In this document: positions 46,874-59,100 of the stretch, in pieces
Layout: each line of letters starts with the position of its first letter
How positions within the stretch are numbered: position 1 is the stretch's first letter
NCBI GenBank assembly: GCA_025201345.1
Contig: JAIXMG010000018.1
Coordinates: 663,234 to 727,233, forward strand
Direction: 5' to 3'
Origin: Thamnidium elegans
Taxonomy: Eukaryota; Mucoromycota; Mucoromycetes; Mucorales; Mucoraceae
Length of the DNA: 64,000 nt
The notes under the pieces: model-generated
The model's input: the letters and a program-made list of their open reading frames with translations, nothing else
Database searches by the model: none
Told to the model about the DNA's origin: nothing
Program-made: the position numbers and the translations under genes

Positions 46874-48969
46874 TGTATGTATGATGAAAGAGGGGGAGCA
46901 AATCCTGATAATCGCTTTCTTGCTTTCTTTACATCAAAGCAGAAAAAAACTGAAGCACGTGACTTTTCCGGGAATAAAAAAATTCAAGCGGGCCGGACAA
47001 TAAATGATTTTTTTTTTTTTTTTTACGTGGTAAGCCTCTCCACTTTTTGTAATAAATGGTATATTTAAACTCATAAAAATGATTTAGATCAAGAAATATT
47101 AATGAATTTTCTATCTTATCCTTTTGATAATGTTTTAGAGATTTTTTAGAGCAAATAATTGTAAATGTATAAACTACACAGAGAATACGGAATAAGTTAT
47201 CCACATATTTTTAGTCTCAGCCAAGGCATGCCACAAGCTAAAGCAACAAACAAGTATTAAGCTTTATATTACAGGAAGAGCTTCTCGTGATTTACGGCTT
47301 AAATGTCTATTTCAATAATATTTTCTTTCTTTTCAATTTATCCAGATATGGTGCACTAGCTTCTGTGATGAGTAGTTCTAAGTCATTATAAGTAGTAATC
47401 CCATATGCTTTGTAACAGAACTTTTTACCTGATCAATAATCATAGCCTCCAAATCGATTTCACCCGGGCAAAAATACGGTTAACTACGGATATATTATCA
47501 GATACAGCTTATAAAAAAGGGTGTAAAAAGGTACTGGTGTAGTACACTTCCTTTCAGCTCATGCCTGGTTTATTACGAAGAGTTTCGGTCCTAGATATAA
47601 AAATAATTAGAAAAGAGACATTGTTCATTAATACGAATACCCTCTTACTTTGACTAAAAAAAACTTTTAAAAATTCCGACAGTCAATCGCATCCCTTTTA
47701 TACGTTATGAGTGTTTTTAAGATCAATGTATATGAATGAATTTATTTTTAAATACTTAACTACTTCCTGTTCATCATCATTCTTATCATTATCGTCAGTC
47801 TCAAGTTTAGTAATATCTTTTAAGCAATCCAGGGGAATTTCTTAGTGCACGCTCTATTACACACTTAGAAAAGAAAGTATGGCGTATTGCTTTTTTACAT
47901 ACATTTATAAAGTGTTAAAAAAAAGTAGCTTGATAACTTTCGATATTATATTCGGGTAGATATCCAACTTCTTCATTTGATAAATTTAACTCCGTATCTT
48001 TCTCATCTTCTAAAGCAGAGTAATAATTGTGAAGCTTAAACTTAGGCACGAAGTACTTAATGCTGACTGGACCATTATCTGTTCCCAAAAACGTAAAATT
48101 CACCGAACCACATTTGAGCTCTCGTAACAAGTGCTCTTATACACGGCCGTTGCTTTGAACCGTATCCGTTTGTACGTACATAAAAGAAGATCAAAAAACT
48201 AAAAAAAAAAAAAAAAAAAAAGCAGAATAATCAATACGTATTAAGTCGATAAAATAAGCTCATGCGATCTATTTAATCATTTTTATATACATGTTTACAC
48301 TTGTTGTGCATATTAATGGGAGTATGCACAATGTGCTGGCTGGTGAATTTTCAAACAGAAAATTTGACCTATGGAAATTTACTTCGAATCGCTCGAAGAT
48401 ACTAAGATAATCGAAGGCTATTTTAGATCATATAGTTGATCAAGAATTTACCACAGGACACAAAACGCGAAAGTTATTGGCATTATACTTTCAAGTCAAC
48501 AGCTTAGATGGAGAGGTCAAAGCTACGAAACTTTGCTCTCCCGGCTTGTATACCGTACAACATATAGGTTCAGTAGATACTCTTAACCTTTTATTTATTT
48601 CTCTTACTTAATCAATAAAGTTTACGCTACAGTGCATCTATTTTAAAATCGAATTTGTTTATACAACGGTCATTTTTTGCGGGTTATATACTCTTACCTT
48701 TTTTTGGACAAAGTAAATAAATTTTTGGTCATTTCCAAATTAGATTGGGACAAGGTTACAAAATTGGGACACAGAAGGAAATATGAAATGCAGAAGGGAA
48801 TATGGGACAGCAATAGGAAAACAGAATACAGATTCAAAAATAGGGCATATTGAGTGTTAGTATATATCAAGTTTCTATTAGTCATGTATTTATACACTCT
48901 CTTACCTGTAGCAATCTTTAAGTTTTTTGTCCGAAGACGCGAAACAACCACGTTCTATGTGGCGCGTTG
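46874..48969. other. Gene-poor region downstream of the Fanzor gene
   Basis: No intact gene. At 47915-48130 (-) a 71-codon reading with protein-like texture (LKCGSVNFTFLGTDNGPVSI, KFKLHNYYSALEDE) is preceded by a stop and is probably a decayed gene fragment of unknown family. At 48747-48809 repeated GGGACA and CAGAAGG(A/G)AATAT motifs lie downstream of the Fanzor stop and are discussed as a finding. Confidence 0.4.
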
Positions 48970-51723
48970 TCAATTTTGACGTGTAAAAATTGTTGGTCGG
49001 TCCATACCAGCCCAGATCTGGCATGCGATGAACATCATATTTTTTGCAGCGAGGATATCTCTATTCCAAAATATATTACAATCGTTGCAGATCAATATAT
49101 TAAAGAAAGATTTGTCGTCAACTTTATGAGTTCTAAGCTTCATTTCTTTGCAATTTGGACAGACCTATTTTATAGAAGGATAATTAATTGACTTAATAAG
49201 CGCTTAATTGTATTGTAATAATTTACAGAAGAGGTCCGGAACTCATTTATATCAAGCAATAACACCTCCCCGAGGTTTTGTCTTCTTTTTAAATTCTTAT
49301 AGATGACATCAGAAACGCCAACTCGTCGTCCTTTGTACTTCACATGGCTACTCCCTTTTAAACCATCACCGAAAATCACCAAAGGCATCTTTGTTCTGTC
49401 CCCTTCAACGAAATGACTTTTGTGGTTAGTCCGTCTAAAATATAAATGGATGTTAGTAAGATGATCATATACTTGGAAAATATACTATTACTTTATTTCT
49501 ATTGGTAGATTGCGAGAATCGAGAGTTCGTCGGTTGACCATTTTTTTTCGTTTCCGTCTATTTGATTTTGTTTTCTTTCTTCGATTGGGGTTATATTTTT
49601 TCCCACCATTAATCAGAATATTGCAAGCTTCTTCGAGGGCACATTGCCTTCCATAATAATTGTTCCATTTAATTGAAGCTGTTCTGAAGTCATAAAAATT
49701 AAAAAAAACGCCTCAAATGAGTCAGTACATATGTTAGGTGGTTGATGTAAGAATCAACAGAAGAAGTTTTAGTCGTTGGGATTTGAGTCTCTAGATCCTT
49801 TATGCCTTGTTCGATTTTGAAGGTATCTTGTTTTCTTGCTCGATTTACAGATCCAGAAGAGCAATAGTATTCATTTACTGTCAGAGACCTGACCTGTTCA
49901 TTTCCATAATATGCCACATATGCATTCTTACGGCCAGGGTCTAGAAAACAAGGACGGAAAAAGTTTTCAATTTCGTCTGCGTTGAAATCTGCGATTTCAA
50001 GATTGACTTTATCTTCTTCAAGAGTTTCTGGGACACTCCTTGCAAAAGAAATTCTACAGGTATATCCATCAGTGTATATACTGTTCAAGAACATCCGTCT
50101 TTTCTGTCTTGGTAATTCTTGTAATTTTGTCAAGCTATTGTAATAAATATTAATAATGATCTTAATTGGGAGAGGGGGGGTTAAAAAAAACTTACTTTCT
50201 GATTTTCAGCTTGGTAAAATCGAAAGAATTGAAAAAGCAACGTGTAGCGAGTGCGAAATTTGTTTCGTTTTCTTCTCTTTGAAGCCGTGTATCAGGGAAA
50301 AGAGTTGACAAATTTTGACCATCAATCTTTATGAACCGCCATTTAAGACTAGGATTTGGAAAAAGAGAAAACAAGCGAGGCCTCTGGGGTTGTCGTATTC
50401 GTGTCTGAGGACGGACTAACTCAACCGTTTGAGCCGGCGGTTGCTCTGTTGTTTGTTCTAGTAGCTCTTCTGACTGTTCTGGCTGCGCATTTTCCTGAAG
50501 TTGTATATTGACCTGCTCATAGAATTCGATAATATAAGTCATTATCGATAGAACAATGAACGGGTTTTTGGTCACTTCTTCTCTTGAAAGTGGGAGCCGA
50601 GGTGCTCTGTTTCTAACTGGCTGAATGATATCGTTTAAAAATGCCTGTAGATTTGGGGCACTATTAAGACCATCTTGTGTAATAAAATCTTCTGGCATAT
50701 CTGACCTTGTGTCGTTCTTTAAGACTTCATCTAAGACATAATCATATACAATCTTTTTTACAAGTGGCATTTTAATATTCTTATAAATAAAGTTCATGAG
50801 TATAATAGTTATGTAAACTAGTATTTTTGTTAATACTTACAGTATACTCCTGCTTTAGTCTGTATATAAAATAGTTTCCAATATACGTTTCATAATTTTC
50901 CACGTAGAAGTTATTATAGGCAGTAGCTACAGTATCACAAGCAGACAAAACAATTTGGCCATACCCCACTAGACCTTCTCTTTCAACTAAAAGATTGACA
51001 TTTTCTAACGCTTGTAAATGGTTATAGGCTTCTTGAATGCCAGGAAGTCTTGGATAAAAGTTTTGTAGTTCTTGAATGGTGATTTTCCCATAAATTAATC
51101 TACAAACTCTGTACCAGAAGTTTTTTTCAAATATATCATTTGAGAGATACTCAACATTGTTGTTTGCATTATTTAAAATATAATAATTAACTAAAAGCTG
51201 TGCTTTATAAACAACCTCTCGTAAAAATGAAGACTGTGTAATTATTCTCTTGATATTCTAATAGTTTGTTCGGATTCCCTTCATCTTGCCTGATGAATGA
51301 TTTAAGCGTTATAGAAACGGTATACAATTGATAAGAAGTAGGGAAATCCATTGCTAATCTTTCTTTGATAGTATATTCATGGTTGGGGCATAAACGAGAA
51401 GCAGAAGTAGTATGACCAGGTTGGCTACAGGACTTGCAAACAGGTCCAGAAGATGAAGAATCCTGTTCTATTCTTCTTCTTTTTCTTGCATCCGCCTTGG
51501 CTTTTTTCTCCTCTGGTGTGTCTTTTTTTCTTTTATCTGAGTCAATATAGCAGTTAGATAAAGTTATCAATATAATCAATAAAATTCACAGAAACTGTTA
51601 TAGTTCAATGTTACCTCTTCTTCTATTGCTAGATTGCCTTTCCTCTCCAACACGTACCTGAAACTTCTGTTGCTTTTTATTTCGAATTAGTTCTTCTGTT
51701 TCAGGATAGATAATAGGACGCAT
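48970..51723 (-). pseudogene. Fanzor RNA-guided nuclease (TnpB homologue), two frame breaks
   Basis: Six exons (51615-51723, 50841-51536, 50196-50779, 49492-50134, 49227-49434, 48970-49164) give about 810 residues if two single-base frame breaks are set aside. One break is near 51240 (after NKLLEY), the other is at the A8 run 49702-49709 (T8 on the coding strand). Seen: an N-terminal basic region, a zinc knuckle C-X2-C-X4-H-X7-C (CKSCSQPGH...C), helical regions (FLREVVYKAQLLVNYYI), then RuvC-I CFLDPGRKNAYVAYYG with its Asp, and a basic stretch KKYNPNRRKKTKSNRRKRKK. The RuvC-II strand LVIFGDG lacks the usual Glu. An alternative Glu is in LLDINEFRTS about 42 residues later, as described for Fanzor proteins. 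A zinc ribbon (VCPNC, ICNDC) and RuvC-III WNRDILAAKNM with Asp complete it. Introns are canonical. Family: Fanzor, guided by an omega-like RNA. Whether this copy is dead or the breaks are sequencing errors is open. Confidence 0.82.
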
Positions 51724-51774
51724 TAAGATATTTAGGTAAAAAAAAAAAAAGAAAGAGAAAAACATAACGTGCAT

Positions 51775-52263
51775 CTACTTTATAATAAACTTTTTGGAAT
51801 TACAATTCCGACTCCTAATATGGATATTGGCATTTAAAACTGCCTTTTGAAGCTTTGAGAACTCTTTTACGAGAGAAAATGCCTCAGCAACATCTTTTTC
51901 GTTACTGTAAGCTTCAATGTACCGGAAGCTTTTGTTGAAGTAACGACGGATTTGCAAAGGGATCTCTCCAGGTTGGTTCACGCTATCAAGAAAACTATTG
52001 ATGTTGTTATCGAGAGAGCGGAAATTGTAGTTACAATTCCGTCTCGCTATTTTTTTGCTGGCTCTCCAGAAACGTTCAATGGGGTTACATTCACAATGAT
52101 GCCGAGGGTAAAGTTCGAAAATATGACCTGCTTTTTCAATAGCTTCAGCCAAGATTGATTTTTGCTCTATGAAATCAGGCTGACTGCCAAGCAAATGAAC
52201 CGCACAACATTCATGGTTGGCAGCTTCTACATTGTTGCAATATCTGTTTTGACTACCGAACAA
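51775..52263 (-). pseudogene. 5'-truncated DDE transposase
   Basis: A 162-codon reading, ending at a stop 51 bp before the Fanzor start codon and on the same strand, matches the C-terminal half of a DDE transposase family common in fungi: CCAVHLLGSQPDF, KAGHIFELYPRHHCECNPIE with the third catalytic acid (Glu), ERFWRASKKIAR, then a Tyr/Ser-rich helical end. In-frame coding texture extends upstream to about 52283 (GIKEILTQRN), preceded by an acceptor-like TTTCATAG. The parts with the first two catalytic Asp were not found. The superfamily was not determined (Tc1/mariner-IS630-like or another DDE type). It may be the donor element that once carried the Fanzor gene, or an unrelated insertion. Confidence 0.65.
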
Positions 52264-52283
52264 ATTTCTTTGTGTTAATATTT

Positions 52284-55200
52284 CTTTAATACCTATGAAA
52301 TATGTTTTTATCTCATTATTCTATTTTTTAAATAAATCAAACGAGTTAAACGAAAATTTCTATATATATATAATTTGAAATCTAAGAATGGATAATTATA
52401 AACTTACGGGATGAACGTTTTTCATAATTGCATCAAATTTCACAACTTTATCAGCCCTGGAAATTTTGCTAAATCTAAGCTTTTGTAGCTCGGGGGTAGT
52501 TGAAATTTCTTTCAACGTAAAAACTTTGACGTTTCTCTACACTTAAATGTTTATGTTGCGTAGATAAATTTATTACTGTATATTTAAACGCAGGTATGTG
52601 ATATTATTGGGCCGTAATACTAATTTGGGGAGGTCATTTGTAGACTTCTCTGCCTAAAGAGCCAAACTTCAAATCGATATTTTTCACGAAAAAAACCACA
52701 AAGACAAAAAAACACTTCGGCATATCTCTTTGTGATCTTATTTATAATGTTAAACTGCAATTAATTTATGTTAAAAGTGTTTTGCCGTCGAGTATTATAG
52801 AAAATAAAAAAATACGAAAAATCGGAGTTAGTAGAGTTTATTATAAAGTAGATGCACGCTAATTCAAAATAGTAATTATAATAATAACAATAAGTCACAA
52901 GATTATATATGTAGAGTGAAATAAACACAGGGCATCTTTAACTGACTCTCAAAGATATTTTCATATACTTCTATTTCATTCTAGCGTGCTTTCACAATTA
53001 AGTTACAAGCAAGCTATTTATATATATATATTTAAACCGTTGATATTAGGTAGTGTTTATAGCTGCGGTACGTAACTGAAGCGTTAACAGAGGTTTCTCA
53101 TTTAAATACAAGACATATTTTTGTATGAATCCCATTTTCTTTACAAAAACAATATACTCCTTATATACTGCTCTGTAGTTTCATTTATTACCACTTGCAG
53201 TCTCTAGACTTATTAAATTCTCGAGTAAATTAATTATTTCATAATGCATGAAAACTAGGTCTAGTAGCTGCAACTTAACCAAAGTTGTATCAAAAAGGCC
53301 ATACTTACGCAAACCTAGAAATGCTCCAGTTACAAGTACTTCCTGGTCTTGTGTCACCATTAGGTCAGTCTGCATCACAGGCTCATGCGTTCTTGAAAGC
53401 TTAGACCATTCTTAAGCAACCTGATCAGATCAATACAGTGATTCTACTGCCAATTTAAGAATTTGATAATAATAATAAAAAAAAATGAGGAGTATAAAGA
53501 ACTATTTTTGTGCTTTTAATGAAAAAATGTAGCTTGAAATTCGAACTTAAATTCGCAGACTCTTACAAAATAAAATTGCTTATAATTATAATGAATCTCA
53601 AAGGGCTTTGTTTTTATCACGGATAATGTTAAAAGTCTGGACAAAACTAGCTACCGCATACGATATTCCTGCTAAGCATCTTCTGGGTCCGATACAATGA
53701 AGCTGACAACAATAATGGTAATATAAATAAACTGAAAAAAAAATGTTGTCCCCTTTTTTTCTTTTTTTCTTTTTCTTTACGCATTATTATTTATAATTAT
53801 ATAATGGTAATAATACATAACATATTATACTTTAACTAATAGTCTTAATATTAATACATTCATGGTAGATCGTATGATGGTCTCTCTTCTAATATTGATG
53901 GCTATTTATGTGTGAATGACTTCTTGGTTGCACTTCCGTATTAAAAGGTTACTTTATACTGACTACTGTTACGCTTCTACTGCTGAATTTTGGGCCGAGT
54001 GATGGTATACTTGAACTAAGGACTGGCCCTTAATAATTCTGTCCTTGCTGTTAAATGTTTTTTCTTGCTTGTAAATATCATCACTTGTTGGTAATGTTCT
54101 CTGATTATTTTTGAAAAAAGGTTGTCACTTTCCCTTTCTTTCATTAATCATTTATTTTGATTTATAATAGGTATGTATGCATTTGATTACTTAAGCTACT
54201 TTAAATAGTTTTTGTTTATTGCAGATGCGTGGTTCTGCTCATATTAAGAAAGGAAATCAAAAGTAAGTGTCGCATGTACAAGGCGTCGCAAAAAGTTAAC
54301 ATTTCCTTCTACTTTTGTACGGTTATTCAAGATCACCAAGGCGTCTCTTGTTACTATTAACGTGCTCAAAAAATGTGACGGTGGGCCTTTTCACGGCTGA
54401 TGTGCTTCTTAAGACTGGTATTTATTCAAGACCTACAAGGTTCCCCCCTCCTATCACTCTTTGGAAAAGGTTTAATTAAGTCTGTGGTTCATTTATGGTT
54501 TAACTTGCTGTGTTTCTTCAAGGCTAATGTTCATCACTATTCACAAAAATATTTCCCCTCTCATTGGTTCAAGACTGGTGTCGTACTCAAGACCTCTGGT
54601 GTTTCTATCCCTCCCCCCCCCCTCAAGGCTGGGGCATTTAAATAACATTCTGTTAGCTCGCACTGAACTAAACACAATTTATATCGCTTGCTTTAAGGTG
54701 CTTCTCTTTGGAATGCTTTATGAACGCGTAAGTGATTTTTCATCCTGATATGTCTAACATATTTTAATATATGTATCATTGGAGTTACCAAATGATCGCA
54801 TACGATGTATTTGTAACTGGTTACAAACTGATTTTTTTTAGTAGTATTCTGTTTATCTTACAGGCTGGTTGGTGCAAATGTCTTCAAAACAATAAAGTAC
54901 TGCTTACGCTGGACCTCTGGCTAGGATACGGATGCTTCTAAAGAAAGTGACGCTGAAGTTATTTTAATCATCGTACCAAACACGGTTTCCTCTGCCGAGG
55001 ATTTATTTTATTACAGGTAAAAAAAGGAGTTGGGAGAGAGTGAGGAACATTTAAAAACTTTAAATTGCTTTTTTTTCTAAAAATAAATTAAAAAAAATCG
55101 TATGAGAATATTAAATGAACTGTCAATATCCCTTGTGTACTGTGTAGCAAAGCCGTCATTTTTCGTTAAAATGGTAACACCTTAATATACGTATTAAAAT

Positions 55201-56549
55201 ACCTCCAAGTGATAGTGAACTTTTACGAGTTCGATACTTTGACTTAAGCATGCATGGAGGGATAGTCTTTGTCATTGTACAAGTTATTAGTATCGTTGGT
55301 AATAAAATCTAGTGGATTAGTGGACATCACTTTTGGTCTCATTATCTATGTTTGGTAATAGGATCTAGTAATATATGCTACACATAATATAGGAAGAAAG
55401 ATGTTATACAGTGACGGGTTCAAATGGTTCATAAGATATATAGGTCGTTTGAGCCGAGTTTTGTAATGATCCTCACTGAGAATAACTGTATACTCAAAAT
55501 ACATTACAAGTTTATATATGTATATACTTAATAAATATATATATATATATATATTTATACTACATATCTTAATACCAATAAATTTTATCTAGTTTTTTTT
55601 TTGGTAGATTTAACACTTTATCTGAAAATAAAAACGACGTTTCACGAAATCTGGAATAACTACAGGCACCACAACACAGTAATGTACATCACAAAAGAAG
55701 TTGCGGATTTAATTATCCTTCTCTTGACGTACTAACCAACACAATTTATTTATAAAAAAAAAATTCGTCGCCTAACAGAAACTGTTTTTTTTTTGGTTTT
55801 AGCGTGATTAGTTAATATTTTCATAATCAAACTCCCAAAGCTCTTTATACCTTTGGAAAGAGAACTTAATTCTTCGAAAAAAGTTACATATAGTAAAAAC
55901 CTCTTCTCCCCCCAAAAAGCTGTAACTGTTATCGCTCACTAGATCGACCATTTTTTTGGTAACTTTCTTTAAAAATCGAAAAAATCGAATCTGATAGTAC
56001 CTTAAATGATTCTGCACCTTTTTTTTTTTTTTTTTTCATAAATCGGTGATAATAGCCTAGTTTTATAATGATCCACGGAGAAATAAACCGTAATACAAAA
56101 GTAGATATAAAAAAAAAGTGTAAATTAACATTTTCAAAAGAATTATTTACAGAACAAGAGTTCTTTTTGTTCGCACCCCCCTATCAAAGGTTTTTAAAGT
56201 TTTTATCTGACATTTAAGTATGACTGTCACTTCTATGACACTTTATCTTGGGAAAAAAAGTAGTTATCAATTGATATGCCAATATAATAATTTTCTTGTA
56301 TAACCATGGGAGAAAATTATGGTAATCTAATCACGTTGAATAAAAATTGTTTTTGGAACTTTCGGTGAACATTGTCCTTTTGAAATAGATCAAATTTGTA
56401 TATAATTTGTTATTATCAATTTAGTTTTTGATCGTTATCGCAAAAGCATCTTAATTAACAATAAACGCGAGTATTATGTAATAACATTAAATTCAGCAAA
56501 AAATAATAAATTTTTTCTCTTGTCGCGTGCTCCTTTTCTTTAGAAAACC

Positions 56550-56593
<44 letters not shown>

Positions 56594-57491
56594 TATATTT
56601 TCTGATTTAATCTACTAAATGATTCTGGTGTAATATCCCTTATCAAATGATGTAATCTGTTTGATTACTCTAGTTTTGTGCCCATGAGAAATCCGAGAGC
56701 TTTTTCCAAGAGACCTTTATTTGCATGATCGAAAGTAAACATTGATAAAAAAACACGTAATGTCAAACTTTACTTGTCTTTTTTAGGTTAAAAAAAGACA
56801 AGACAAAAATCATACGGGGCTAAAATAAAAATCACGTTAATAAAATCATATATTTATATCCAAAACCTACATTCGTTTAATTCCCTCCCCCAAAAGGCCA
56901 CGTTTATTCGGGCTTTTTTTTTTTTCTTTTATCGGATTAAAAAAAACACTATCGGATATGATCTCTTACCCTTAATTTTTTTCATAATTGAGCGGACTCA
57001 CGGAGTTTTGATTTACTTTTTTTTTAAAAAAAAAAGTTTTTTTTCTTGTACAGCAAAAAATAATAATTGCATTATAAGAATTATTAAATAAGAAAAGAGA
57101 GTAATACGTTTAGTTTTGAAACTGGGATCAATCGTTATATAAGTGTGCGGGGGGAGAATAAGAATTTTTTTTATGCCCACAAAAAAATTACCCATTTTTA
57201 CCATAATTTTCCCACCAAACTGTAGTACAATCAACCAAGTAAATTTGGCGATACACAAGAAAAAAGAGAGGAAAAAGATAACTTTAGATTGACTTTTTAG
57301 ACGCGCTCATGATAATAAAAATGATCAATTGGAGATTGAATTGATGTAAAACCCCTGTGGAATACGATAAGATGTCTTGCGGATTATATAATTTTTTTGT
57401 TTTTATTATATATATAACCACAAAAAAAAAAAAAAAACTTTCCTATTTCTTCTTTTCTTGTTTTTTTTAATTATAATTATAATAAAAAAAA
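52284..57491. other. 5.2 kb accessory DNA without an intact gene
   Basis: AT-rich, with scattered coding-like pieces that do not assemble: 53181-53378 (-; VLVTGAFLGLRKYGLFDTTL), about 53548-53699 (+; SQRALFLSRIMLKVWTKLAT), 54222-54262 (+; MRGSAHIKKGNQK between splice-like sites) and 55808-56017 (-). At 54400-54640 degenerate repeats of the type TTCAAGACTGGTGT with C-runs occur. A T40 tract lies at 56553-56592. A TATATATATAACC box at about 57406-57418 and a T-rich leader precede pyruvate kinase. Confidence 0.4.
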
Positions 57492-59100
57492 ATGTTCACC
57501 GACAATAAGATTGCTCAGCCTCCAATTCAATTCCCCATGCAATGGGTCGCCAACATGGATGTTGATATTCAACCCAAGGCAGCTCGTAAAACATCTATTA
57601 TCTGTACTATTGGTCCCAAAACCAACAATGTCGATAAGCTTACTGAATTAATTGATGCCGGTATGAACATTGTTCGTATGAACTTTTCTCATGGTGATTA
57701 TGGTTACCACAAGTCTGTTCTTGATAACGCTCGTGCTGCTGCTTCCAGTAAGTATAAAAAAAAAAAAATGAAATAATAATTTTTTTTTAACAAATAAATT
57801 TTTTTTTTTCATAGATCGTCCCGATAAGGTCATTGCTATTGCCCTCGATACTAAGGGTCCCGAGATTCGTACTGGTATGATGGCCAACGATGTTGAAGTA
57901 TCTATTCCCAAGGGTCATGAAATGAACATTACCACTGACGAAAAGTACGCCAATGCTTGTGATGGTGAAAACATGTATGTTGATTATAAGAACTTACCCA
58001 AGGTTATTGAAGTTGGTAAGAATATTTTTGTTGATGATGGTGTTCTTTCCTTCAAGGTTATTTCCAAGGGAGAAGATTATGTTCGTGTACAAGCCGAGAA
58101 CAACGGTAAGCTCTGTTCCAAGAAGGGTGTTAACCTTCCCAAGACTGCTGTTGATCTTCCTGCTCTTTCCGAAAAGGATAAGAATGATCTTAGATTTGGT
58201 GTTGAAAACGGTGTTGATATGATTTTTGCATCATTCATTCGTCGTGCACAAGATGTTAAGGATATTCGTCGTGTTCTTGGTGATAAGGGAAAGAACGTCA
58301 AGATTATTAGTAAGATTGAGAACCATCAAGGTATTGTTAACTTTGATGAAATTCTTGCTGAAACTGACGGTGTTATGATTGCTCGTGGTGATATGGGTAT
58401 TGAAATTCCTTGTGAACGTGTATTTGTTGCTCAAAAGATGATGATCGCCAAGTGTAACTTGGTTGGTAAGCCCGTTGCTTGTGCCACTCAAATGCTCGAA
58501 TCTATGACTTTCAACCCTCGTCCTACTCGTGCTGAAGTTTCTGATGTTGCTAACGCTGTTCTTGATGGTGCTGATCTTGTTATGCTTTCTGGTGAGACTG
58601 CTAAAGGTTCTTATCCTCTTGAAGCAGTTAACACTATGGCTACCACATGTGAACTTGCTGAATCTGTCATTTGTTATGCTCCCCTCTTTAACCAACTTCG
58701 TGGTTTAACCTCTTGGCCTACTGATACAACTGAGACTGTTGCTTGTGCTGCTGTCTCTGCTGCTGCTGAACAAAATGCAGGTGCCATTATTGTACTTTCC
58801 AAATCTGGTCATTCTGCTCGTCTTGCATCCAAGTATAGACCTGCTCAACCTATTATCCTTGTTACCCGTGAAGAACAAACTGCTCGTCAATCTCATCTTC
58901 ATCGTGGTGTTTTTCCCTTTGTATACTCTGGTGATGTTGCATCCAAGTGGGATGAAGATGTTGAATCTCGTATCAAGTGGGGTATTCAACAAGGTAAGAA
59001 GTCTGGTCTTATCAAATCTAATGATCCTGTTGTCATCGTTCAAGGTTGGAAGGGTGGTCTTGGTAACACAAACACTGTCCGTGTTTTGATTGCCCCATAA
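57492..59100 (+). CDS. PYK1: Pyruvate kinase
   Basis: Two exons (57492-57747 and 57815-59100) encode 513 residues. Conserved blocks: [87 protein letters not shown] with the catalytic Lys, [41 protein letters not shown], and [12 protein letters not shown]. It catalyses the last step of glycolysis, PEP plus ADP to pyruvate plus ATP, in the cytosol. Codon use is strongly biased, as expected for high expression. The only intron follows AAAS in the N-terminal domain. The start codon follows an A-rich leader and a TATA box about 75 bp upstream. Confidence 0.97.

Noticed and set aside
48967..49191. Plus-strand reading with CxxC and C...C pairs near 48980-49045
   Set aside because: It is antisense to the last Fanzor exon, which reads as a proper zinc ribbon and RuvC-III; the plus-strand cysteines are coincidence.
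49654..49730. 45-nt intron (GTACTG...TTCAG) to explain the frame break at the T8 run
   Set aside because: Splicing it out leads straight to a stop, and the removed part reads as conserved protein; a one-base indel explains it better.
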